From positions 1-64,000 of the forward strand of contig JACKDR010000002.1 in NCBI GenBank assembly GCA_020633495.1: a stretch of DNA of 64,000 nucleotides, in the 5' to 3' direction. Position 1 is the first letter of the stretch. Every line of letters begins with the position of its first letter. Origin of the DNA: Kofleriaceae bacterium (GTDB taxonomy: Bacteria; Myxococcota_A; Polyangia; Haliangiales; Haliangiaceae). A program made the position numbers and the translations under genes. Of this stretch, positions 56,432-64,000 are shown piece after piece. A model generated the notes under the pieces. That model was not told where the DNA came from, did no database searches, and worked only from the letters and a program-made list of their open reading frames with translations.

Positions 56432-57307
56432 ATGCTGGAATGGGACGACCTGCGGGTCCTGCTCGCGATCCACCGCACCGGCAGCTTCGCCGGCGCCGCC
56501 GCCGGCCTCGGCCTCAACCCGACGACGGTGGGCCGTCGGCTGGCCGCGCTCGAGGAGCGCGCCGAGACCCGGCTGTTCGACCGCACCCCCGACGGCTTCG
56601 TCCTGAGCCCGGCCGGGCGCGACATCCTCCCGCGCGCCGAGCGCATCGAGGCCGAGGTCCAGGGCGTCGAGCGCGAGCTCGCCGGCGCCGATCAACGGCT
56701 GGCCGGCCCGGTGCGGATCACGGTCACCGAGATGCTGGTGACCCGCTTCGTCGCGCCGCACCTGGCGCGGTTCGCCCGCGCCTACCCCGACATCACGCTC
56801 GAGGTGTCGTGCACCAACGCGGTGATCAACCTGGCGCGACGCGACGCCGACGTCGCGCTGCGGCTGGCCCGGCCCCGCGAGCCCGACGTGATCAGCAAGG
56901 AGCTGGCCGAGATCGCGCTGGGGCTGTACGCCAGCCGCGGCTACCTCGAGGGCCACGGCCACCCCGACGATCCGGAGCGCGGCCTTGCCGGCCACACCGT
57001 CGTCGGCTTCGCGTCGGCGCGGCCGTTCCGGGTCGAGAACGAGTGGTTCGACGCCCGCACCGTCGACGCGCGGGTCGCGATGCGGTCCGACAGCGTCAGC
57101 TCGATCTACGCCGCGACCGCCGCCGGGCTCGGCATCGGCCTGCTGCCGCGCGCGGTCGCCGATCACGATCCGGCGCTGGTCCACCTGCCGACCGAGACCG
57201 CGCCGCGGCCGCGGGTGATCTGGCAGACGATCCACAAGGACCTGCGCACCAGCGCCCGGGTCCGCGCCGTCACCGACTTCCTCGCCGAGATCCTGGCGCC
57301 GGCGTAG
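56432..57307 (+). CDS. LysR-family transcriptional regulator
   Basis: 291 aa from the ATG at 56432 (MLEWDDLRVLLAI). The N-terminal winged HTH (IHRTGSFAGAAAGLGLNPTTVGRRLAALEERAETRLFDRTPDGF) fits the PecT/DsdC-like subgroup of LysR proteins that regulate quinone or amino-acid metabolism and oxidoreductases. The effector domain follows (GPVRITVTEMLVTRFVAPHLARFARAYPDITLEV…). It is divergent from the alpha/beta hydrolase, the usual geometry of a LysR protein and its target. Confidence 0.93.
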   Translation: MLEWDDLRVLLAIHRTGSFAGAAAGLGLNPTTVGRRLAALEERAETRLFDRTPDGFVLSPAGRDILPRAERIEAEVQGVERELAGADQRLAGPVRITVTEMLVTRFVAPHLARFARAYPDITLEVSCTNAVINLARRDADVALRLARPREPDVISKELAEIALGLYASRGYLEGHGHPDDPERGLAGHTVVGFASARPFRVENEWFDARTVDARVAMRSDSVSSIYAATAAGLGIGLLPRAVADHDPALVHLPTETAPRPRVIWQTIHKDLRTSARVRAVTDFLAEILAPA

Positions 57308-57413
57308 CCGCGCGCCGTCGCGCGTCGGGGCCGCGGTGGTGCCACCGAGGTTGGCACGTCGTGACCGCCGCCGCGGATCGGCGATCACGGATCCCGCGTG
57401 GCGTGGCCACGAG

Positions 57414-57419
57414 TACGAT
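57414..57419 (+). promoter_or_regulatory. -10-like box before the repeat lipoprotein
   Basis: TACGAT lies 1 base before the ATG at 57421 and 7 bases before the GTG at 57427. The usual spacing in this window would make GTG 57427 the first codon of a leaderless mRNA. Confidence 0.35.
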
Positions 57420-57420
57420 C

Positions 57421-59460
57421 ATGCTCGTGGACGCACGGTGGTGGCTCCCGCGGTGGCGCCTGGCGGCGACGACGACGCTCGCGGTCGGGGTCCTGGGCGC
57501 GGCCTGCGGCGACGACGCTCCCGGGCTGGCCCCGCCGGGGCCGGCGCCGTCGTGCGCGGGCCTCGAGGCCGGCGCCTGGGATCCCGCGTTCGCGCTGCCC
57601 GGGCTGACCGGCGCGGGCTCGCAGGTCGACACCCTGGCGCGTGGCGGCGACGGCGCGCTCTACGCCGGCGGCGTCTTCGCCGACGCCGCCGGGCGCGCGG
57701 TCCGCAACGTCGCGATGCACGACGGCGCCGACTGGGCGCCGCTCGGCGACGGCCTGCCCGGCGAGGTCACCCGGCTGGTCGTCGACGGCGACGGCGTGCT
57801 GTGGGCCGCCGGCCACCCGCTCGTCGACGACGGCACCGCGCCGTACCTGGCGCGCTGGGACGGCGCGACCTGGACCGTGGTCGCCGAGGTCGCGGGCGCG
57901 TCCGCCGGCATCGACGCGCTCGCGGTCGTCCCCGGCGGCCTGCTCGCCGGCGGCGCCTTCGACGGCATCGGCGGCGTCGCGGCGCACGGCCTGGCGCGCT
58001 TCGACGGCGCGACCTGGAGCGCGGCCGGCGACCTCGGCGGCGACGGCGCGGTCTTCGTCGGCGCGATCGCGGTCACCGGCGACGGCTACTGCGTCGGCGG
58101 CAACTTCGACGCCATCGCCGGCGTCGCGGCGGGCGGCGCCGCGTGCTGGGACGGCGTGGCGTGGACCGCGCTCGGTGACCAGCTCCCCGGGACCCTGCGC
58201 GCCCTCGCGCAGGGCCCCGACGGCACCTGGTACGCGGGCGGATCGCTGTTCTTCGACGACGGCAGCAACGACGTGCCGCAGATGATCGCCTACCTCGACG
58301 GCGACGGCGCCTGGCAGCCGCTCGGCGGCGGGCTGCGCGGCTGGTTCGAGTGCCCCGGCGAGGTCGACGCGATCCACGTCGACGGCGACGACGTCGTGGT
58401 CGCCGGCACGTTCACGGCCGCGCCGCCGGATCTCCAGCTCACCGGCCTGGCCCGCTGGCGCGCCAGCGACGGCTGGCACGCGGTGGCGTCGACCCGCGGC
58501 GTCCACCAGGAGCCGACGTTCTGCGGCGCCGGCGTCCGCGCCCTGCTCGCCGCCGACGACGACCTGATCGTCGGCGGCCGGTTCGCCAGCGCCGGCGACG
58601 TCGCCGCCGCGAACGTCGCGCGGATCGCGGCCGACGAGGCGGTCACGCCGCTGCCGTCACCCCGTCCCACCCGCGGCGTCACCGGCGCCGACGGTCCCCT
58701 CGTCGGCGCCATCGGCGCCGGCGCGGATGGGTTGGTCGCGACCGGGCCCCTCGCGATCGCCGGGCTCGGCGGCGACGTGCCCGCCGCCCGCCTCGACGCC
58801 GACGGCTGGCACGCGCTCGCGATCGATCCCGCGATCGTGCTGCGCGAGGTGATCGACGTCGCGATCCGCCCCGACGGCACCTACGCGATCGCGACCCAGC
58901 GCGGCCTGTGGGTCGGCCCCCTCGACGCGCTGCAGCCGGTGCCCGGCACCGACCTCGTCACCGGCGTGCTCGCCACCGCGGGCGCGGACCTGATCGTCGC
59001 GACCAACCGCCGCGACGTCGACCGCGGCGAGGTCCTGCGCTGGGACGGCGCCACGCTGACCTCGCTCGGCGCCTTCGATGACACCGTCGCCGAGCTGGCG
59101 TGGGACGGCGACGCCGTGCTGGTGGCCGGCGACTTCCACGACGTCGACGGGGTCGCCGTCGACGGCTTCGCGCGCTACCGCGACGGCGCGTGGTCGGACC
59201 CCGGCTTCGGCGCGCCGTTCGCCCGGCCGACGGCGCTGTTCCGCGTCGCCACCTGCGACCGCGGCGTCGTGGTCGGCACCCTGGGCGACGCCGCCGGCGT
59301 GCCGGTGCCGCTGCGGTTCCACGACGCATCCGGATGGCACGACCTCGACGGCGGCCGCGTCCACGCCGCCGTCGACCTCGCGATCACGGACGGCGCGCTG
59401 TACGTCGACGAACGGGCGCCGGGGCGATCCGCGATCGCCGCCTGGCGCTTCGGCCCCTGA
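57421..59460 (+). CDS. Large beta-propeller/delta-60-like repeat lipoprotein
   Basis: 679 aa from ATG 57421 (677 aa from GTG 57427, which fits the upstream -10-like box better). The lipobox is VLGAACG. The mature protein is made of about 12-14 short repeats of the form (L/V)AxGxDGxLYAGG.F.DxxG…VA(R/M)(F/W)DGA(T/D)W.xLG, as in delta-60/Kelch-like propellers. Each has a GG turn followed by an aromatic-containing strand. No enzyme motif. Probably a surface or periplasmic binding protein. A hairpin follows its stop. Confidence 0.75.
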   Translation: MLVDARWWLPRWRLAATTTLAVGVLGAACGDDAPGLAPPGPAPSCAGLEAGAWDPAFALPGLTGAGSQVDTLARGGDGALYAGGVFADAAGRAVRNVAMHDGADWAPLGDGLPGEVTRLVVDGDGVLWAAGHPLVDDGTAPYLARWDGATWTVVAEVAGASAGIDALAVVPGGLLAGGAFDGIGGVAAHGLARFDGATWSAAGDLGGDGAVFVGAIAVTGDGYCVGGNFDAIAGVAAGGAACWDGVAWTALGDQLPGTLRALAQGPDGTWYAGGSLFFDDGSNDVPQMIAYLDGDGAWQPLGGGLRGWFECPGEVDAIHVDGDDVVVAGTFTAAPPDLQLTGLARWRASDGWHAVASTRGVHQEPTFCGAGVRALLAADDDLIVGGRFASAGDVAAANVARIAADEAVTPLPSPRPTRGVTGADGPLVGAIGAGADGLVATGPLAIAGLGGDVPAARLDADGWHALAIDPAIVLREVIDVAIRPDGTYAIATQRGLWVGPLDALQPVPGTDLVTGVLATAGADLIVATNRRDVDRGEVLRWDGATLTSLGAFDDTVAELAWDGDAVLVAGDFHDVDGVAVDGFARYRDGAWSDPGFGAPFARPTALFRVATCDRGVVVGTLGDAAGVPVPLRFHDASGWHDLDGGRVHAAVDLAITDGALYVDERAPGRSAIAAWRFGP

Positions 59461-59468
59461 CGCACGAA

Positions 59469-59514
59469 AGCGCCGGCGCTCCCGCGCCGGCGCTCCCGGT
59501 CATCGGCGATGACC
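59469..59514. terminator. Two hairpins between convergent genes
   Basis: First hairpin: AGCGCCGGCG / CGCCGGCGCT (10 bp, 59469-59478 and 59485-59494, 6-base loop). Second: GGTCATC / GATGACC (7 bp, 59498-59504 and 59508-59514). They sit between the lipoprotein stop and the Fic-like stop and may serve both directions. No T-runs. Confidence 0.55.
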
Positions 59515-59523
59515 GATGAGGTG

Positions 59524-60321
59524 CTACGCCCGGCGACGCCGCCGCGGCGCGGCCTTGTCGGCCTCGTCGTAGACCTTGAGCTCGCTCTCGGCGGTGGTCT
59601 CCACGGCCTCGAGGTAGAGCGACAGGATCCCGACGTGATCGCCGCGCAGCGACTCGTAGTACTTCTGGCGATCGATGGAGTGGATCACGGCCAGCGGGTA
59701 GCCGGCCTCCTCCAGCAGCATGTTGCAGATGATCCGCGCGGTCCGGCCGGTCTCCTTGGCCCACGGGAAGATCTGCATCAGCTTGAAGTGGAGGTGAGCC
59801 ACCTTCTCGAACACGTGCATCTGCTTGGTGCCCGGCTCGTCGATCCACTCGCCCAGCTTGCGCATCTGGGCCTGGATCTTCTCGGGCGGCGCGATGTCGT
59901 GGTAGTAGAGCCGGTGTAGCGGGTTCTCCTTGCGGAACGGCAGGCCCTTGGCCTTCTCGTCCGGGCACAGGATCCCGTAGATGTCGCGGATCGTGTCGAG
60001 CTTGAGCGGCTTCTTCTTGTTGCCGGCCAGCTCGGACGCGGTGTTGCACGCGTCGTTGAAGCGCTTGATCTCCTCGTAGGACGGGATCAGCGACGGGTCG
60101 CTGATGATCCCCGGATCGATCGCCGCCTTGATCTCGCTGTAGCTCAAGACTTCGCCCTCGAGAGCGGCGTCGTGATGGATCAGCGAGATGCGAAGTCTCA
60201 GCGCGAACTCGTTCCGCAGGGACGCAGCGATCCCCGTCGAACGCGCGCGCCACGTCTGGACGACTCGCTCGACTTCGGCGTAGCGAGCATCGATGTCTTC
60301 AGTTTCCTTGTACCTAAGCAC
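59524..60321 (-). CDS. Fic-fold protein lacking the catalytic histidine
   Basis: 265 aa, GTG start with AGGA about 7 bases upstream. The N-terminal helix pair contains HHDAALEGEVLS, the place of the inhibitory (S/T)xxxE(G/N) motif. The Fic core motif HPFx(D/E)GNGRxxR reads FPWAKETGRTAR (185-196): GR and the last Arg are kept, but the catalytic His is Phe and the acidic and Asn positions are Lys and Thr. It should therefore be inactive as an AMP-transferase, or use another chemistry. The C-terminus is very basic (APRRRRRA), which may bind nucleic acid. It lies just upstream of, and divergent from, rsmH. Confidence 0.78.
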   Translation of the reverse strand: MLRYKETEDIDARYAEVERVVQTWRARSTGIAASLRNEFALRLRISLIHHDAALEGEVLSYSEIKAAIDPGIISDPSLIPSYEEIKRFNDACNTASELAGNKKKPLKLDTIRDIYGILCPDEKAKGLPFRKENPLHRLYYHDIAPPEKIQAQMRKLGEWIDEPGTKQMHVFEKVAHLHFKLMQIFPWAKETGRTARIICNMLLEEAGYPLAVIHSIDRQKYYESLRGDHVGILSLYLEAVETTAESELKVYDEADKAAPRRRRRA

Positions 60322-60515
60322 GCGTTCTTCCTATGGTTTGTCCCTCAGAGAACAGCCCGCGAATACTAGCCAGTCCGATGTCACTCGTCAAGGAACCGAT
60401 GCGGACGCACATGAACATCGGAACAGGCCCATGTGGTCGTAACCATTCAAAATCCATCCAAGGCGCCCGATCCGTGGCCGGAAAGTTGCCACCCCGATCG
60501 GCACCTTTCTAATAG

Positions 60516-61520
60516 GTGGAGCTCGGGACGGTTGTGACTCGGTTCGTCCACAGATCTGTACTCGTTGCGGAGGTCCTGGCCCACCTCGAACCGCACGCCG
60601 GAGGTCTGTACTGCGACTGCACCCTCGGCGGCGGCGGACATTCCCGTGAGATCCTGGCCAGTTCGGCCCCCGATGGCCGGCTGATCGGAATCGATCGGGA
60701 CCCCGGCGCCCTGGCCGCGGCCCGCGCCGAGCTCGAGCCCTTCGGCGACCGGCTGGTCACCGTGCACGGGCGCTTCGGCGACGTCGACCGGATCCTCGCT
60801 GACCTGCAGGTCAGCCACGTCGACGGCTTCCTGCTCGACCTCGGCGTGTCGTCGCCCCAGCTCGACCACGCCGATCGCGGCTTCTCGTTCGCCAAGGCCG
60901 GCCCGCTCGACATGCGCATGGACCCGACCAGCGGTCGGACCGCGCTCGAGCTGCTGCGCGACGTCGACCTCGACCAGCTCACCACGATCCTGCGCGACTA
61001 CGGCGAGGAGCGCCACGCCCGCAAGATCGCGCGGCTGATCAAGGAGGCGGTCCGCGCCGACCGCCTCGCCACCACGCTGGATCTCGCGGCCGTGGTCGCG
61101 GGCGGCATCCCGATGGCCGAGCAGCGCAAGTCCAAGATCCACCCCGCGACCCGCACCTTCCAGGCCCTGCGCATCGCGGTCAACGGCGAGCTCGACGAGC
61201 TCGAACGCTTCCTCGCGGTGTTCCCGGCGCTGCTGGCGCCCGGCGGCCGCTGCGTCGTGATCAGCTTCCACTCGCTCGAGGATCGCCTGGTCAAGCAGCG
61301 CTTCCGCGACCTGGCGTGGACCTCGTCGCTGCCGCCGAAGCTGGCGGTCCAGGCCGGCGAGCGGGTCGAGGCGGTGTGCACGCCGGTGACCCGCAAGGCC
61401 GTGTTCGCCGCCGACGCCGAGCGCGACGACAACCCGCGCGCCCGCTCCGCCCGCCTGCGCGCCTGCCAGCGCACCTCCGCTCCCGTGCTGCCCTCGCGCA
61501 CCGCGTCCCACCCATCATGA
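60516..61520 (+). CDS. rsmH: 16S rRNA (cytosine1402-N4)-methyltransferase
   Basis: 334 aa, GTG start. It has the hallmark RsmH/MraW stretches: HRSVLVAEVLAHLEP at the N-terminus, GGGGHSREIL (SAM loop), IGIDRDPGAL, GFLLDLGVSSPQLD, HPATRTFQALRIAVNGEL and VISFHSLEDRLVK. It methylates C1402 of 16S rRNA. It is the first gene of the division/cell-wall cluster here; the usual mraZ upstream is replaced by the divergent Fic-like gene. TTGCCA (60486-60491) with a TCTAAT-like box just before the GTG could be the promoter. The stop overlaps ftsL (ATGA). Confidence 0.97.
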   Translation: MELGTVVTRFVHRSVLVAEVLAHLEPHAGGLYCDCTLGGGGHSREILASSAPDGRLIGIDRDPGALAAARAELEPFGDRLVTVHGRFGDVDRILADLQVSHVDGFLLDLGVSSPQLDHADRGFSFAKAGPLDMRMDPTSGRTALELLRDVDLDQLTTILRDYGEERHARKIARLIKEAVRADRLATTLDLAAVVAGGIPMAEQRKSKIHPATRTFQALRIAVNGELDELERFLAVFPALLAPGGRCVVISFHSLEDRLVKQRFRDLAWTSSLPPKLAVQAGERVEAVCTPVTRKAVFAADAERDDNPRARSARLRACQRTSAPVLPSRTASHPS

Positions 61521-61900
61521 ACGACCACGGCAACCGCCGCGCCCTGTCGCGCACCTACCACCTGCTCCGCTCGGCGTGGGCGCCGACGCCCGGGGTCGGC
61601 AACGTCATCATCACGATGGTCGTGCTGGCCGTGCTCGCGACCTCGCTCGCGGTGACCCAGGTGTCGCGCCGCCACGACGTGCTGCGCCTCGGCTACGACC
61701 TGTCCCGCGCCACCGACCGGCTGCACAAGCTGCGCGAGCGCAACCGCGCGCTCGAGGTCGAGCTGGCGACGCTGACCCACCCCGAGCGGCTGCGCAGCCT
61801 GGCGACCCGCCTCGGCATGGTGCCGACCCCCGCCGACGAGATCCGCGTGGTGCCGCCGGCGCCGCCCGCGACCGAGGAGCCCGATCATGGCCACGAGTGA
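61517..61900 (+). CDS. ftsL: Cell-division protein FtsL-like
   Basis: 127 aa. A short basic cytoplasmic part, one transmembrane helix (about 29-50, VIITMVVLAVLATSLAVTQV), then a periplasmic coiled coil (LSRATDRLHKLRERNRALEVELATLTHPERLRSLA) ending with the LGMVPTPADEI pattern common to FtsL proteins. Sequence conservation is low in this family, so the position between rsmH and ftsI is the main argument. It would pair with FtsB/DivIC and recruit FtsI/FtsW. It overlaps rsmH by 4 bases and ftsI by 14 bases. Confidence 0.88.
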   Translation: MNDHGNRRALSRTYHLLRSAWAPTPGVGNVIITMVVLAVLATSLAVTQVSRRHDVLRLGYDLSRATDRLHKLRERNRALEVELATLTHPERLRSLATRLGMVPTPADEIRVVPPAPPATEEPDHGHE

Positions 61901-63995
61901 CGGCGCGACGCGCGGCATGCAGGGGCTGCCGCGGGCGGTCAAGTGGCGGGCGTGGATCGCCACCGCGCTGGTGACGCTGCTGCTCGCCGGCGTCGGCTAC
62001 CGGGCCTGGGGCCTGCAGGTCGAGGACGCCGAGACCTTCCGCGAGCGCGCGCTGCGCCAGCACGTCCACACCGTCGAGATCCCGGCGCCGCGCGGCGCGA
62101 TCCTCGACGCCCGCGGCCGGCCGCTCGCGGTCACCGCCGACGCCGAGTCGATCTACGTCAACCCCGGCGCGGTCGTCGACGTCGTCACCACCGCCGATCG
62201 CCTGGCGTCGCTGCTCGACCTCGACCCCGCCGCCATGGAGGCGCGGCTGTCGTCGCGCCGCCACTTCGCGTGGATCGCGCGCCACGTCACGCCGGCGCAG
62301 GCCGCCGCGATCCGCGCCGCCAAGCTGCCCGGCGTCGAGATCACGACCGAGCCGCGGCGCTGGTACCCGGGCCGGACCTCGGGCGGGCCGCTGCTCGGCT
62401 TCGCCGGCATCGACGGCGACGGCCTCGACGGCCTCGAGCTGCGCTTCGACAAGCTGCTGCGCGGCCAGCGCGCCCGCTTCGACGCCCTGCGCGACGCCCG
62501 CGGCAAGACCGCGCTCGCCGACGGCGTCGTCGACGCGGTGCCGGGCGCGACCGTGCACCTCACGATCGACCGCGCGATCCAGGACCTCACCGACGCCGCG
62601 CTCGGCGAGGCCGTGACCAGCCACGGCGCCAAGGCCGGCGTCGCGGTCGTCCTCGACGTCCACACCGGCGCCGTGCTCGCGATGTCGAGCTGGCCGACCT
62701 ACGACCCCAACGAGCCCGCCGACGCGGTCGCCGCCGGCGCCCGCAACCGCGCCGTCACCGACGTCTTCGAGATCGGCTCGGTCATGAAGATCTTCACGGT
62801 GTCGGCCGCGCTCGACGCCGGCGTGACCCGCCCCGACGAGATGTGGGACGTCGAGAACGGCTCGTACCGGATCGGCAACCACACCTTCCGCGACACCCAC
62901 CACGATCCCGAGCTGACCACCGCCGGCATCATCAAGCGGTCGTCCAACGTCGGCGCGATCAAGATCGCGCAGCGGCTCGGCCGCGACCGGTTCTACGCCG
63001 CGCTGACCCGGTTCGGGTTCGGCCACCGCACCGGCATCGAGCTGCCCCACGAGGAGACCGGCACCGTGCGCGACGGCTCGCGCTGGCGCGACATCGAGCT
63101 GGCGACGATCGCCTTCGGCCACGGCCTGACCGTGACGCCGCTGCAGGTGGCGTCGGCGCTGGCCGCGCTCGGCGACGGCGGCACCTGGCACACGCCGCAC
63201 CTGGTCGATCGCGTGGTCGGCGCCGACGGCGCGACCGTGTGGCAGCCGACGCTGGAGTCGCGCCGGATCTACGAGCCGAAGACCGCGGCCCAGATGCTGC
63301 CGATCCTCGCCGGCGTCTTCGAGCACGGCAAGCACGGCGGCACCGCCGGCAACGTCGTCGTCGAGGGCTTCCGCGCCGGCGGCAAGACCGGCACCGCCCA
63401 CAAGCTCGATCCGGTGACCAAGCGCTACGCCGAGCACACCTACCTGGCGTCGTTCGCGGGCCTGGCGCCCATCGACGACCCGCGGATCGCGGTCGTCGTC
63501 GTCATCGACGAGCCGCAGGGCAAGGACTACTTCGGCGGCAAGGTGTCGGCGCCGGTGTTCGCGACCGTGGTCAGCCAGACCCTGCGCTACCTCGGCGTCC
63601 CCGGCGACCCGTCGGCGCCCACCGCCGAGGATCTCGATCCCGCGCTGGCCGCCGCCAAGGCCCGGGCCGACGCCCGCGCCGAGGCCCGGGCCAAGGCCGA
63701 CGCCAAGGCGAGGGCCAAGGCCGACGACGACGATGACGTCGCCGAGGTCGTCGACCTGCCGCCGGTCAGCGAGGCGGTCGACGACGTCGACATCCCGGAC
63801 TTCCGCGGCGCCAGCATCGCTCGCGCGCTCGATCTTGCGCGCACCAGCGGCCTGGTCATCGACGTCGACGGCTCGGGTCGCGCGGTCGCGCAGGAGCCGG
63901 CGCCGGGCCGGGCCCCGGCCGGCACGGTGGTGCGAGTGACGTTCGCCGCCGGCACCGCGCCGCCACCTCCCGTTTCTCCTGAGAAACCGCGGTGA
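61887..63995 (+). CDS. ftsI: Division transpeptidase (PBP3/FtsI) with PASTA domain
   Basis: 702 aa. A TM anchor (about 22-42) is followed by a PBP dimerisation domain opening with PRGAILDARGRPLA. The transpeptidase domain has SxxK as GSVMK, SxN as SSN in IKRSSNVGAIK, and KTG in GGKTGTAHK. A coiled, charged Lys/Ala linker (AKARADARAEARAKADAKARAK) leads to one PASTA-like domain (VDIPDFRGASIARALDLARTSGLVI…) at the C-terminus. Spo-type PASTA PBPs are known in Myxococcota and Gram-positives. It cross-links septal peptidoglycan. The stop overlaps a possible next start (GTGA at 63992). Confidence 0.95.
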   Translation: MATSDGATRGMQGLPRAVKWRAWIATALVTLLLAGVGYRAWGLQVEDAETFRERALRQHVHTVEIPAPRGAILDARGRPLAVTADAESIYVNPGAVVDVVTTADRLASLLDLDPAAMEARLSSRRHFAWIARHVTPAQAAAIRAAKLPGVEITTEPRRWYPGRTSGGPLLGFAGIDGDGLDGLELRFDKLLRGQRARFDALRDARGKTALADGVVDAVPGATVHLTIDRAIQDLTDAALGEAVTSHGAKAGVAVVLDVHTGAVLAMSSWPTYDPNEPADAVAAGARNRAVTDVFEIGSVMKIFTVSAALDAGVTRPDEMWDVENGSYRIGNHTFRDTHHDPELTTAGIIKRSSNVGAIKIAQRLGRDRFYAALTRFGFGHRTGIELPHEETGTVRDGSRWRDIELATIAFGHGLTVTPLQVASALAALGDGGTWHTPHLVDRVVGADGATVWQPTLESRRIYEPKTAAQMLPILAGVFEHGKHGGTAGNVVVEGFRAGGKTGTAHKLDPVTKRYAEHTYLASFAGLAPIDDPRIAVVVVIDEPQGKDYFGGKVSAPVFATVVSQTLRYLGVPGDPSAPTAEDLDPALAAAKARADARAEARAKADAKARAKADDDDDVAEVVDLPPVSEAVDDVDIPDFRGASIARALDLARTSGLVIDVDGSGRAVAQEPAPGRAPAGTVVRVTFAAGTAPPPPVSPEKPR

Positions 63996-64000
63996 TCGTC
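63992..64000 (+). CDS. Possible start of the next division-cluster gene
   Basis: GTG ATC GTC begins at 63992 and overlaps the ftsI stop (GTGA). In dcw clusters the next gene is usually murE. Only three codons are in the window. Confidence 0.35.

Overview
The window looks like a chromosome segment of a very GC-rich member of the Myxococcota (Polyangia, Kofleriaceae/Haliangium-like). The clues are a MYXO-CTERM sorting tail, a Myxococcales-type sigma factor beside an anti-sigma/Ser-Thr kinase fusion, two Hanks-type kinases, many Cys-anchored lipoproteins carrying DAG/ADG-type linkers, and extreme third-position GC. No taxonomic marker gene was compared, so the assignment is inferred.

Region 1 (1-15.6 kb) is accessory DNA and looks less GC-rich than the rest. 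It opens with a restriction operon: a PLD-family nuclease, an McrB-like AAA+ GTPase carrying two different N-terminal modification-reader-like regions, and an McrC-like PD-(D/E)XK nuclease. An upstream partner ends at base 30. A membrane/zinc-ribbon protein follows. Next is an IS21-type element (6535-9016) whose excision, leaving one copy of the 6-bp target duplication GTGTCC, rejoins a single reading frame that resembles a helix-hairpin-helix DNA glycosylase. After it come relics (an NtrC-like protein with a degenerate ATPase, a DUF1016 N-terminal stub), an orphan eCIS-type DUF4157 protein fused to a phospholipase-C/nuclease-like region, a lipoprotein overlapping it, and the catalytic tail of a tyrosine recombinase. 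The recombinase tail lies 95 bp from the 3' end of a tRNA-Ala(CGC) gene. This is the architecture of an eroded genomic island whose right boundary is the tRNA.

Region 2 (15.8-29 kb) encodes envelope and signalling functions: a divergent sigma-factor / anti-sigma-kinase pair, several secreted lipoproteins (Kelch, PD40 and unknown), a MYXO-CTERM metalloprotease-like protein with an altered zinc motif, and a three-domain cell-wall hydrolase.

Region 3 (29-60 kb) is mostly housekeeping and transport: TlyA with a repeat-expanded tail, a GNAT, a sugar-nucleotide transferase, a DUF1688(URC4)-upp uracil pair, a WG-repeat protein, two ammonium transporters, an XRE-cupin regulator, a DASS-family transporter, a dienelactone hydrolase, argH-lysA, a molybdopterin oxidoreductase, a kinase/PEGA pair, ArfB, a LysR regulator and a Fic-fold protein without the catalytic His. 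Two intergenic gaps (39.0-39.5 and 44.0-44.2 kb) carry members of a palindromic repeat family.

Region 4 (60.5-64 kb) is the start of the division/cell-wall cluster: rsmH-ftsL-ftsI(PASTA), with a probable next gene (murE position) starting at 63992.

A theme across the core region is a TANNNT -10-like box 5-9 bases before the start codon, with no leader room for a Shine-Dalgarno sequence. This suggests that many transcripts are leaderless.
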